Assembly: GCA_002478575.1 (NCBI GenBank)
Contig: DLOX01000068.1
Coordinates: forward strand, 1-11,631
Direction of reading: 5' to 3'
Length of the DNA: 11,631 nucleotides
Origin: Sphingomonadales bacterium UBA7473
Lineage (GTDB): Bacteria; Pseudomonadota; Alphaproteobacteria; Sphingomonadales; Sphingomonadaceae
Part shown: positions 1 through 9,200 of the stretch, one piece after another
How the letters are laid out: each line of letters opens with the position of its first letter
Position numbering within the stretch: position 1 is the stretch's first letter
Program-made: the position numbers and the translations under genes
The notes under the pieces: model-generated
What the model saw: only the letters and a program-made list of their open reading frames with translations
Database searches by the model: none
Told to the model about the DNA's origin: nothing

Positions 1-2
1 AG

Positions 3-1250
3 CGCCGCGATTGGTTCCGCGCTTCGGGCGATCCGATAGAGGATCAATGGCTGTTGCCCGGCGGAAAACATTTGCGGGTTGTCGCGCAACCCATTCCAGA
101 TGGCGGCTTGGTCCTGATCTTCGAGGACCAAACCGAGCAGGTCCAGCTGGCGAGCGCGCGCGATACGTTGCTGCGTGTTCAAACCGCGACCTTTGACAGT
201 CTGTTCGAAGCGGTGGGCGTGTTTGAAGGCAATGGCCGCCTCAGCAATTGGAACAGCCGCTTTGTCAGTAATTGGGAGCAAGATGAAGAGTTTTTCGGCT
301 CTCACCCCCATGTCGATGCGCTTGCTGATAAAGTGACGCCTTTGCTTGCCGATCCGGAGCGAGCCAAGGTCATCCGAGATCTCGTGCGTTCGGCAACGCT
401 TGACCGCAAGCAGAGGAGTGGGCGGATCGCGCTTGCCTCAGGTCGTTTCTATGAACTTGCCGCTGTGCCGCTGCCCGATGGCAATGCGTTGCTCACGATG
501 CTGGACATAACGGACAGCCGGAACATCGAAAGCGCCCTTCGCGAACGCGCCGATGCGCTAGAACAGGCCGACAAGGTCAAAACCAACTTCCTTGCCAATA
601 TGAGCTACGAACTGCGCACGCCGCTCACCTCCATTGCGGGTTATGCAGAGATGCTGGAGGCGGGCATGGCAGGCCCCTTGAGTGATCAGGCGCAAGATTA
701 TGCCAAGTCGATCCTCGAAGCCTCAGGGCGGCTGGGCGGCATGATTGATCGGGTGCTTGACTTGACCCAAGGCACCAGCGGCGGCTTGCCCATGGAGCAG
801 AAGAATGTTGAGCTGGCGATGCTGGCCCATGATGCGGTGCGGCTGCACAAACCAGCGGCCGAGGCCAAGGGCCTTGAATTTGTTGCGCATGTGGAGCCGA
901 TGGTGGGCGCGATAAGGGGTGATGCGCGGCGGCTGGCGCAGGTTTTGGGCCATTTGATCGACAATGCCATTGCCTATACGCCACCGGGCGGTCGCATTTT
1001 GCTCCATGCCGATGGCGATACGGCAGGGGCGCGTATCGTTGTGTCAGACAATGGACCGGGGATGGACGCTGCATCCCAAGCGCGCGCCTTTGATAGCTTC
1101 AGCCGCGCTGCCAACGCACGCGATGGATCGACGGCGCTTGGCCTTGGCCTTCCCGTGGCACGGCAATTGGTGGAGGCCCATGGCGGCACGCTCACTTTGC
1201 TATCCGAAGTGGGGGAAGGCACCGCAATCAGCATCGAATTGCCGCGATGA
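3..1250 (+). CDS. divL: PAS-domain sensor kinase with tyrosine H-box, DivL-like (5' end outside window)
   Basis: This is the C-terminal 415 residues of a PAS sensor kinase. The frame is open to the window edge, so the true start lies upstream. Residues 1-45 look like the end of one PAS domain, and residues 64-170 form a second PAS (PAS_7-like, with WNSRF). A linker leads to a HisKA dimerisation region and an H-box reading ANMSYELRTPL. The acceptor position is Tyr202 (codon TAC at 606-608), not His. The HATPase domain looks complete: N-box Asn321 (LIDNA), G1 DNGPGM at 349, and G2 GLGLP at 380. Caulobacter DivL has the same Tyr (Y550) roughly 215-220 residues from its C-terminus; here it is 213. 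DivL binds DivK~P and modulates CckA rather than acting as a classical His kinase. The stop overlaps the tsaE start (ATGA). The kinase assignment is secure; DivL orthology is inferred from the Tyr, the PAS layout and the spacing. No membrane segment lies in the visible part. Confidence 0.85.
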   Translation, partial: RRDWFRASGDPIEDQWLLPGGKHLRVVAQPIPDGGLVLIFEDQTEQVQLASARDTLLRVQTATFDSLFEAVGVFEGNGRLSNWNSRFVSNWEQDEEFFGSHPHVDALADKVTPLLADPERAKVIRDLVRSATLDRKQRSGRIALASGRFYELAAVPLPDGNALLTMLDITDSRNIESALRERADALEQADKVKTNFLANMSYELRTPLTSIAGYAEMLEAGMAGPLSDQAQDYAKSILEASGRLGGMIDRVLDLTQGTSGGLPMEQKNVELAMLAHDAVRLHKPAAEAKGLEFVAHVEPMVGAIRGDARRLAQVLGHLIDNAIAYTPPGGRILLHADGDTAGARIVVSDNGPGMDAASQARAFDSFSRAANARDGSTALGLGLPVARQLVEAHGGTLTLLSEVGEGTAISIELPR

Positions 1251-1690
1251 TTTTGGCCAGCGAAGAGGCGACAGACAAGCTGGGCCGCGCCATGGCGAAA
1301 CGGCTGAGGTCAGGCGATGTGATCCTGCTCAACGGCGAGATGGGGGCAGGGAAGACGGCTCTATCGCGTGGTATCCTCCGTGGCCTCGGCTTTGACGGCG
1401 ATGTGCCTAGCCCGACCTTTCCGATTCTGATCAGCTATGACGCGCCCGATGTGTCACTGCCTCTTACTCATGTCGATCTTTATCGGCTCGATGATGCTGA
1501 AGCTCTGGAAGAACTGGGTCTGGATGAAATGCTGATGGATGGCGCACTGATTGTCGAATGGCCGGGGCTGCTTCCGGATCGGATCAAGCGCGACGCCCTC
1601 AATTTGACGCTCGAAAAGCTCGATGAAAGCGACCGACGCTTGACAGCGCTCGTCCCGCCGTCTTGGCAGGATCGATGGCCAATAATATGA
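1247..1690 (+). CDS. tsaE: tRNA t6A37 biosynthesis ATPase TsaE
   Basis: TsaE is the small P-loop ATPase that works with TsaB and TsaD to form threonylcarbamoyl-adenosine at position 37 of ANN-decoding tRNAs in the cytoplasm. The 147-residue protein has the usual family length. The Walker A motif GEMGAGKT occupies residues 30-37. It is followed by the family signatures SPTF (about residue 55), HVDLYRL (about 75-81) and VEWP (about 103-106). The start ATG at 1247 overlaps the kinase stop as ATGA, which points to translational coupling. The 3' end overlaps the next gene in the same way. Nothing appears broken, and the identification is secure. Placement between a DivL-like kinase and an AmgK homologue is, to my recollection, common in alphaproteobacteria and carries no direct functional link. 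Confidence 0.95.
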   Translation: MILASEEATDKLGRAMAKRLRSGDVILLNGEMGAGKTALSRGILRGLGFDGDVPSPTFPILISYDAPDVSLPLTHVDLYRLDDAEALEELGLDEMLMDGALIVEWPGLLPDRIKRDALNLTLEKLDESDRRLTALVPPSWQDRWPII

Positions 1691-2676
1691 TTCCACCCGC
1701 AGCAACTGATCAATTTCTAACAGAGGCCGGATGGGGCGGTGCGCTTGTTTCTCCGCTCGCGGGGGATGCCTCGTTCCGGCGCTATTTCCGTGTTGAGCTT
1801 AATGGCCGCACGGCAGTCCTTATGGATGCCCCGCCCCCACATGAGGATCCGCGCCCCTTCATCCGCATGGCCGACTATCTGTGCGGCATTGGTTTGGCTG
1901 CGCCTGCGATCCTGCATCGGGATTTGGATCAAGGCCTTCTGCTGATCAGCGATTTCGGCTCGGTGCGTATGCGGGAGACCGTCGATGCCGCGCCAGAGCG
2001 GGAACGCGAGATTTATAAGGCTGTGGTCAATGTCCTGATTGAGTTGCATCGCCACGCGCCGCCTGAAGGTCTGAAGACGCATGGGCTGGAGGCTTGGGTG
2101 GATGAGGTTTGTCTCTTCACCGATTGGTATTGCCCTGCCGTTGGTCTGGATGTGGATCGCGAAGCGTTCCGTGCGATTTGGGCGGAGGTGCTTGGGCCTA
2201 TCGATGCGCTTGGCCAAAGCGTAACCGAATTGCGCGATTATCATGCCGAGAATATCATGCTGGTCGAAGGTAAGAGTGGCCACGCCCATATCGGTTTGCT
2301 TGATTTCCAAGATGCCTTGATCGGCCATCCGGCTTATGATCTTGTTTCGATGCTCGAAGATGCACGGCGCGATGTATCGCCGTCGGTTGAGCGAGAAATG
2401 CTGGATCATTATGTCCGGGCGACCAATTCGCCCGCCAGTTTTGAGGCCGCCTATTGGGCGCTAGGGGCGCAGCGGAACACGCGGATCATTGGCGTGTTCA
2501 CGCGGCTTTGGAAGCGTGACGGCAAACCGCATTATACGGCCTTCCAGTCGCGCATGTGGGGGCTGCTCGAACGCAATCTCGCGCACCCCAGCATGAAGCG
2601 CTTGAAAGAGTGGTTTCACGCCAATGTCCCCCAATCGTCCCGCGCGGCGCATTGGATGGGGCGAGAGACCATATGA
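1687..2676 (+). CDS. amgK: Aminoglycoside-phosphotransferase-fold sugar kinase, probable N-acetylmuramate/N-acetylglucosamine kinase AmgK
   Basis: This 329-residue APH/choline-kinase-fold protein is probably AmgK. In Pseudomonas putida AmgK phosphorylates the anomeric hydroxyl of MurNAc (and GlcNAc) in peptidoglycan recycling. The N-lobe has LAGDASFRRYFRV at about 24-36, an N-terminal pattern typical of the group. The catalytic loop is LRDYHAEN with Asp184 and Asn189, and the metal-binding DFG-like motif is LLDFQDA with Asp206. An adjacent murU homologue strongly supports the function, because the two enzymes act in sequence. Start choice is open: ATG 1687 gives an ATGA overlap like its neighbours and is used here. 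ATG 1675 and TTG 1663 are in the same frame, with an AGGA at 1668-1671 that does not clearly decide between them. Substrate specificity is inferred from family and context. Confidence 0.82.
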   Translation: MIPPAATDQFLTEAGWGGALVSPLAGDASFRRYFRVELNGRTAVLMDAPPPHEDPRPFIRMADYLCGIGLAAPAILHRDLDQGLLLISDFGSVRMRETVDAAPEREREIYKAVVNVLIELHRHAPPEGLKTHGLEAWVDEVCLFTDWYCPAVGLDVDREAFRAIWAEVLGPIDALGQSVTELRDYHAENIMLVEGKSGHAHIGLLDFQDALIGHPAYDLVSMLEDARRDVSPSVEREMLDHYVRATNSPASFEAAYWALGAQRNTRIIGVFTRLWKRDGKPHYTAFQSRMWGLLERNLAHPSMKRLKEWFHANVPQSSRAAHWMGRETI

Positions 2677-3389
2677 CCGATATGCCGGCCGCCATGATCA
2701 TGTGCGCGGGCAAAGGCACGCGGATGATGCCGCTGACGGCTGATCGACCAAAGCCTTTGGTGAAGGTCGGTAATGTCACTTTGCTGGATCATGTGCTTGA
2801 TCATGTGCGGGCCGCAGGCGTGTCGCGGATTGTGGCGAATGTTCATTATTTGGCGGACCAGATTGAAGACCATTTGGATGCCAACGCGGCTGATCTGAGC
2901 ATCATAATCTCCAACGAGCGGGGCTTGCTCCGGGATACAGGCGGTGGTTTGATCAAGGCACTGCCGTTGATTGATTCTGATCCCTTCCTCTGCATCAATG
3001 CCGATAATTGGTGGACAGAATCTGGCCAGCCCGCACTCAACCGTTTGGTTGAGGCCTGGGACGATCAGACGATGGACGTCTTGATGCTGCTCATCCCCTT
3101 TGGCCAAGCGGGCAATACACAAGGCCAGGGCGATTTTGAGATGGATGGCGCTGGCCGTCTCTCGCGCCGCCGCGCCGATAGTAATGCGCCTTATGTTTGG
3201 ACCGGCATTCAAATGCTCTCGAAGCGCTTGATCATCGATCCGCCAAGCGATGTCTTTTCAACCAATATCTTCTGGGATCGCGCGATTGCCGAAGGGCGCT
3301 GCTTTGGGCTGGTGCATGAAGGGCGCTGGTTTGATGTCGGTTATCCAGAGGCGATAGGCGCAACGCTTGACGCCCTTGCCCATGGATAG
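2673..3389 (+). CDS. murU: NDP-sugar pyrophosphorylase family protein, probable N-acetylmuramate-1-phosphate uridylyltransferase MurU
   Basis: MurU joins UTP and MurNAc-1-phosphate to give UDP-MurNAc, returning recycled cell-wall sugar to the precursor pool downstream of the fosfomycin-sensitive MurA step. This 238-residue protein has the nucleotidyltransferase signature CAGKGTRMMPLT at 11-22, then RPKPLV (Lys27). A DTGGG loop lies at 88-92. A metal-binding Asp111 sits in NADNWW, where Pseudomonas MurU as I recall it has NGD. Near the C-terminus is GRWFDVGYPE with Asp221. The close fit to MurU rather than to longer GlmU or mannose-1-phosphate guanylyltransferases, together with the upstream amgK-like gene, supports the call. 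The start ATG at 2673 forms an ATGA overlap with the kinase, preceded by a purine-rich GGGGCGAGAG. A generic sugar-1-phosphate nucleotidyltransferase is the alternative. Confidence 0.82.
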   Translation: MTDMPAAMIMCAGKGTRMMPLTADRPKPLVKVGNVTLLDHVLDHVRAAGVSRIVANVHYLADQIEDHLDANAADLSIIISNERGLLRDTGGGLIKALPLIDSDPFLCINADNWWTESGQPALNRLVEAWDDQTMDVLMLLIPFGQAGNTQGQGDFEMDGAGRLSRRRADSNAPYVWTGIQMLSKRLIIDPPSDVFSTNIFWDRAIAEGRCFGLVHEGRWFDVGYPEAIGATLDALAHG

Positions 3390-6279
3390 GGCGGCCGCGC
3401 CCAATATCTTTTCCATTCCCCCCGCGCTGGGCTTTGCCGATGCTTTGGTGAAGGGCGTGATGGATCATCATGATGGTGATCCGCTGGCGATGGCACGAGC
3501 GACCATCTTGCTCCCCAACAATCGCGCCATCATTGCGGTGCGCGATGCTTTCGTGCGGCAGGCAGAAAAGGGCCTGTTGCTTCCTCGACTAGTCGCCATC
3601 GGCGATCCCGAGCTGGACGACAGTATCGGCGTCGCGCTTGATCCGATTGATGCTGAGCCGATCCCGCCCGCCATTGACCCATTGCTTCGCACGATGATTT
3701 TGGCACGGAAGATCCAAGCGTCGAACCTCTGGCCCAATCTGACCGCCGCCAAAGCACAGGGCTTGGCGCAAGACCTTGGCCGGGTGCTTGATCAGTTGAC
3801 CGTTGAAGAAAAGCGGGTTGCCGAGATTGAGGAATATATCCCAGAAAGTCTGGGCAAGCATTGGGAAGAATCGTTTAAGTTCCTGACCTTCATAGAGAAA
3901 GATTGGCCGCGTGAGTTGAAGGCGCGAGGGGCAATTGATCTGACCGACCGGCGCAATCGGCTTTTGGCGGCAGTGGCCGAGCGCTGGTCTAAATCGCCGC
4001 CCGCGGCTCGTGTCTATGCCGCTGGGATCAGCTCTACCGCACCTGCCATTGCAGCGTTGCTCAAAACGGTCAGCCGAATGCCCTTGGGCCAAGTGATTTT
4101 GGACGGCGTTGATCTTGCGATGCCCGAAGAGGAGTGGTCGACCATAGGCGGTGGATCCGATCTGCGCCCGTTGGAAAGCCACCCGCAATATCATCTTGGC
4201 CTGTTGCTCAACCGGATGGATTGCACGCGCAGCGATGTTCAGCCTTGGCTCTATGGGCGCGTGACCAACCCCATGGAAGCCAGATTCCGGGCGCTGTCCC
4301 ATGCGATGGCCCCGGCAGAGGCCACGACCGGCTGGCATAAAGTGCCGGACGCTGAGCGCGGCTTGCCGGACGTTAAAGCGTTGACGCTCGCAACGTCCGC
4401 CGATGAGGCGCAGGCCATTGCGATCACCATGCGGGCGCATCTTGAAACGGCTGGAGAGACGATTGCGCTGGTGACGCCCGATCGGGAGCTTGGCCGACGG
4501 GTTTCTGCTCATTTGCGGCGATGGGGCATTATAGCCGATGACAGCGCGGGCCAGCCTCTGTCGCAAACCGGAGCAGGGAGCTTCGTTTTGGCTGCGGCAC
4601 AAATGGCAGTCGATGATTTCGCGGCGCCTGCGCTCCTTGCCTTGCTCAAGCATCCTCTTGCGAATGGCGGCGATCCTGATGCACGGCTGGTATGGCTGAA
4701 TCAAGTGCGACAGCTCGATAAGCGGGTTCGAGGCCCACTTGCAGGGCAGGGGTTGGCTGCGATTGATCAGCGCCTAGCAGAAGATGCAGACTTGTTGGCT
4801 TGGTGGGTAGGAGTGAAGGCGCTCATTGCACCGTTGAGCAATGCCCGAACGCTGACGGCTTTGGTCGAACAAATCATCACCCTTGGCAGCAAGCTGACGG
4901 GCGACAAGCTTTGGGCGGGCGCAGATGGACGAGCGCTGAGTGAATATCTGGCCGAGATTGTCCTGCAATCGCCTTTTGGTGCAACGGCAAGCGATTTGGC
5001 TGATGCTTTTGAGACCTTGAAAGGCTTGCTCGATGCCAAGTCGATCCGCCCAACCTATGGTGAGCACCCCCGTATCTTCATATGGGGCTTGATCGAGGCC
5101 AAGCTGCAACGCGCCGATCATGTGATCCTATCGGGCCTCAATGAAGGGAGCTGGCCGCAGCTTCCTTCGCCTGATCCTTGGCTTGCCCCGCCGATCCGCC
5201 GGGCGTTGGACCTCCCTTCGCTTGATTTTCGGATTGGCTTGGCGGCGCATGATTTGATTGGCGCGTGCGGTGCGAAGTCCGTTCTGCTCACCCGGTCCAA
5301 TCGCGACGCTCAAGGGCCGACCACGGAATCACGTTTCTGGCTCCGGCTCGATACTTTTGTGAAAGATGGCTTGAAACCTCCAACCAAGATTAAGCCACAT
5401 TTGCTGGCGCGGGAAATCGATTGGGCCGAAGGCGAGCGGCGCAAGGCCCCCGCTCCGCGCCCAACTACGGACCAACGCCAGGCCGCGAAGATCAGCGTTA
5501 CCGATTTCGATGCGTTGGTCGCTGATCCCTATAGCTTTTATGCCAAGCGGATATTGCGGCTGGTGAAGTTGGATGACCCGGGCGCGGCGCATGATGCCAA
5601 GCAACTGGGCACGGTCATTCATGAGGCCCTTCATAAATGGGGGCGGGATAGCAAATTTGCCGCTGGAACCTTGGCTGCGCATTTCCGGACTGAGTTGGAT
5701 ATCGCGGGCTTTTCAGAAGCGCAGCAGCTGACGCACCTTTCGAAATTGGAAGAAGCAGCGGCCAGCTTTGAGGTTCTAACGCGGCAGCGCTTCGACCAAG
5801 AAGGATGGAAGCCGCTTTTCCAAGAAGTGAACGGCAGCCTTGAGATTGCCGATGTTGAAATCACGGGCAAGGCAGACCGGATTGATCTGGATGCCGACAA
5901 GAAGGCTGTTGTGATCGACTATAAGAATGGCTCTGCTCCTGCGAACAAGCGCGTTGTCGAGCTAAAGCAGCTTCAGCTTGGGCTTCTTTGCTTGATGGCC
6001 GAAGCCCGTGGCTTCAATAAAAGGGATATGGAGCCAGCTGACATCCAGTATTGGTCCCTTGCTCGCAATAGTTCGGATCCCCATGGAACCATCAGCCGCC
6101 CCTTGGGCAAAGATGGTGTAATTGCGGACCATCTGGCTCAAGTCAAAGATCGAGCGACCCAACTGATCCGCGACTTCATCTTGGGCGATGCTGCCTTTGT
6201 CCCGAAGCGCGATGAAGCGGGTGCCTATGCCGATTATGAGCATCTGATGCGCTATGGCGAGTGGCTGGAGACCGAGTGA
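3382..6279 (+). CDS. addB: Double-strand break repair protein AddB (alphaproteobacterial type)
   Basis: AddB is the partner of AddA in the helicase-nuclease that resects double-strand breaks and loads RecA. This copy has 965 residues. The N-terminal region begins with a helicase-like fold, but its first motif reads ILLPNNRAI and lacks a Walker A lysine, so this half is unlikely to hydrolyse ATP. The C-terminal PD-(D/E)XK nuclease is intact: VIHEALH with His747, GKADRID with Asp832, VIDYKNG with Asp846 and Lys848, then a QLQLGLL motif. The nuclease entry reads DPYSFYAKRIL, where firmicute AddB has an iron-sulphur cysteine, so no Fe-S cluster is expected. That is normal for alphaproteobacteria as far as I know. 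The ATG at 3382 overlaps murU by 8 nt; an in-frame TTG at 3367 is a less likely start. AddA follows with a TGATG overlap. Confidence 0.93.
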   Translation: MDRAAAPNIFSIPPALGFADALVKGVMDHHDGDPLAMARATILLPNNRAIIAVRDAFVRQAEKGLLLPRLVAIGDPELDDSIGVALDPIDAEPIPPAIDPLLRTMILARKIQASNLWPNLTAAKAQGLAQDLGRVLDQLTVEEKRVAEIEEYIPESLGKHWEESFKFLTFIEKDWPRELKARGAIDLTDRRNRLLAAVAERWSKSPPAARVYAAGISSTAPAIAALLKTVSRMPLGQVILDGVDLAMPEEEWSTIGGGSDLRPLESHPQYHLGLLLNRMDCTRSDVQPWLYGRVTNPMEARFRALSHAMAPAEATTGWHKVPDAERGLPDVKALTLATSADEAQAIAITMRAHLETAGETIALVTPDRELGRRVSAHLRRWGIIADDSAGQPLSQTGAGSFVLAAAQMAVDDFAAPALLALLKHPLANGGDPDARLVWLNQVRQLDKRVRGPLAGQGLAAIDQRLAEDADLLAWWVGVKALIAPLSNARTLTALVEQIITLGSKLTGDKLWAGADGRALSEYLAEIVLQSPFGATASDLADAFETLKGLLDAKSIRPTYGEHPRIFIWGLIEAKLQRADHVILSGLNEGSWPQLPSPDPWLAPPIRRALDLPSLDFRIGLAAHDLIGACGAKSVLLTRSNRDAQGPTTESRFWLRLDTFVKDGLKPPTKIKPHLLAREIDWAEGERRKAPAPRPTTDQRQAAKISVTDFDALVADPYSFYAKRILRLVKLDDPGAAHDAKQLGTVIHEALHKWGRDSKFAAGTLAAHFRTELDIAGFSEAQQLTHLSKLEEAAASFEVLTRQRFDQEGWKPLFQEVNGSLEIADVEITGKADRIDLDADKKAVVIDYKNGSAPANKRVVELKQLQLGLLCLMAEARGFNKRDMEPADIQYWSLARNSSDPHGTISRPLGKDGVIADHLAQVKDRATQLIRDFILGDAAFVPKRDEAGAYADYEHLMRYGEWLETE

Positions 6280-9200
6280 TGGCTGCCGCTCTTCCGCCCC
6301 TCCACGGCAATCAAGCCAAAGCCTCTGACCCGACGGCTCAGGTCGAGCTGTCAGCGTCTGCAGGCACCGGCAAAACACAAGTGCTGTCGGCTCGCGTGTT
6401 CCGTCTGCTCTTGCGCGGGGTGAAGCCTGAGGCGATCCTTTGCCTGACCTTCACCAAGGCCGGGGCGGCTGAGATGAAGGAACGTATCCATCACCGCTTG
6501 GCGCTTTGGGCGACCATGGACGATCAAGAACTGTTCAAAGACTTAGAGAGTCTGGGGGAGGATTCTCGACCCCCAGCGCGGGATCAAGCGCGGAGCCTTT
6601 TTGCCAAGCTGCTTGATGCTCCCGGCGCGGGCCTGCGCATCCTGACCATCCACAGCTTTTGCCAAAGCCTGCTTTCGGCTTTCCCGGTTGAAGCAGGCTT
6701 GCTTCCGGGCTTCCGAACCATGGATGACCGCGACAAGGCGCGGATCGCCGGACAAGCCTTTGGCAGCGTTGCGGACGAAGCACGCAGGGATGCGAGCCTT
6801 GGCGCGGCACTTGGCAGCTTCCTCAAACGCGCAGGCATCAGCCGCTATGCTGAGCGGCTTGCGATGGCGGCCGATCACCCCGAAAGCTATTTGAACTTGC
6901 CCATTGGCCAGGGTTTGAAGGCCGCAGTATTTGAGGCCATTTCCGATTGGCCGAACCCAGAGGATGAACTGAAAGAGCGTTTGTCAGATGGAGGCTTTGA
7001 TCGCGCGGGCCTAATCGATCTTCTCGCCCAACTCCGCGCTGGGAAGACAAAGGCTGGCACGCCATCTCATGATTGCACCAAAGTCGCGGCACAACTGGCG
7101 CCTTGGCTAGATGGCTCGTTTGAAGATCGTCTGAAACTGCTGGCTCCACTCGCGCATCAATTGAACCTCTCCAAATGGCGGAGCTATGTGGCCTTCGATG
7201 ATATAGATGCGGTTGCGGATTGGATGGCCGAAACTGCCAGCCTTGCTGCGCTGGTCGCCACGCATATCCCGCGCATCGTTGAAGATTTGACGGTCCTCCG
7301 TGCTTATGCTCGCCAGCATATGGCATTGACCCAAACGTCAGGGCTGATTGATTTTAATGATCAGATCAAGCGGACGGCGGCACTACTTTCGCAACCGGGC
7401 GTCGGCGCGTGGATCCGCTTCAAGCTCGATCAGGCGATCAACCATATCCTTGTCGATGAGTCGCAGGATACCAATGCCAGCCAGTGGCAGATCGTCGAGG
7501 CGCTGGCCGATGAGTTTTTCTCCGGCGACAGCGCGAATGTTGAAGAAGTCCGTACCATCTTCATGGTTGGTGACTATAAGCAAGCGATCTTCGGTTTTCA
7601 GGGGACCAACCCAGAGGAGTTTGCTGAAGCCGCCAAACGGTTTCGCAGAGCGGCCGCAGCGATAGACGAGCCCATGCCGTCGCTTGATCTCGCCGAATCC
7701 TGGCGATCCAGCCAACCGATCCTTGATGTGACGGATCAAGTCATCACAGCCCTCGGCCATGTCAATATGGGCCTGCCCAAAGCGCCGGAACGGCATGTGA
7801 GTGCCAAAAAGGGCTGGGGCACGGTGACAGTCTTGCCACCCATTAGCCCCAGCGATTTGGAGGCCGCCAGCTCCAGTGTTGAGGATGATGACGAAGGCGA
7901 ATCCCCACTATCCAGCGCCGAACGCGAATGGGCAGCTGTGCTGGCGCGGCAGATTGCGGGATGGACGACCGGCGCCAATCGGCTTCACCTCCGTAATGAA
8001 GATCGGCCTGCGGAGCCGGGCGATGTGATGGTGCTATTGCGCAGCCGGACCAAGATCGCAGCACCCTTGGTGGCATCACTCCACCGGGCTGGGGTGCCGG
8101 TGGCGGGGCTGGATCGGATGACACTGACCGATCAAATCGCAGTGCAGGATTTGCTGTCCGCGATCCGCTTTGCGCTTCAACCCGAAGATGATCTGACGGT
8201 CGCAGAGCTTCTGCTTTCGCCTTTAGTCGGCTGGGATGAAGAGCAGCTGGCCGGTTACGCGACGGCACGGGCCAACAAAAGCCTATGGGAATATCTGGGC
8301 GACGACAAACCGGGCGCGTTAAAGGCGATCCTTGCCAAAGCGGATCGCATGTCTCCGTTCGATTTTCTCGAGTATATTCTCTCCGATCCAGCGATTGATG
8401 CACGCCGCTCGTTGATCGCACGGCTGGGCGAGGAAGTGCGTGACCCGATCAATGAGCTGTTGAACGCTGCGCTGACTTACGGGGCCACAGAAGCCGCCAC
8501 CTTGCAGGGCTTTCTCAGCTGGTTGATGGCGCAAGAAAGCCAGCTCAAACGCGATGCCTCCAAACCTGAGAATAAGGTGCGGATCATGACAGTCCATGGC
8601 GCCAAGGGCCTGCAAGCGCCGATTGTGGTGCTGGCGGATACACTGAACGATCCGGAGGCAAATAAGAAGGAGCAGCAAGTTGAGCTCAGCATTGCGGGCA
8701 GCGCAGTGCTGGTCATGGCAGGTTCTGGCGCGGGGCGTCCTGAAGTGATCAATCAGCAACTGGCCGATAAAAAGGCGCGCGAACTGCAAGAATATCATCG
8801 CTTGCTCTATGTGGGCATGACCCGAGCGGAGGAATATCTGTTCGTCGGCGGCGCAAAGGGCAAAGCGCAGGAAAAGAGCGGAGTGAAACCCCATATCTGG
8901 TATGATCAAATCTCCCGCGCAGTGGTGGCGCTTGGCGGAGAAGATCGCGGGCCTGAGGGGATGGTGCTCAATCGCCTGGACCCGCCACCGGCAGGCCGCA
9001 AATCAGTCGGCAAGAAATCGGCGAAGGACAGCGAAGAACGGTGGGCAGGGGCTTTGCCAGAATGGCTGCGTGCGCCTGCTCCCGAAGAAGCCGTGCCGCC
9101 GCGCCCCTTGGCTCCTTCGCGGCTCACGCAAGAGGATGATGCAACCAATCCGCCGCCTGATCCAGTGCGAGCCGCAGCGATCCGGCGCGGGATCTTGCTC

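Noticed and set aside
1717..2409. Antisense open frame (230 codons) opposite the amgK-like gene
   Set aside because: It has no recognisable motif and no ribosome binding site context, and the plus-strand kinase motifs explain this stretch.
2787..2808. Tandem copies of GATCATGTGC at 12-bp spacing
   Set aside because: They encode the LDHVLDHVR helix of the MurU-like protein in frame. A chance codon repeat is the simplest explanation.
3589..4704. Long antisense open frame (371 codons) opposite addB
   Set aside because: It is rich in Arg, Gln, Pro and His without domain motifs and lies fully inside a well-supported gene. It is the usual shadow of a GC-rich coding strand.
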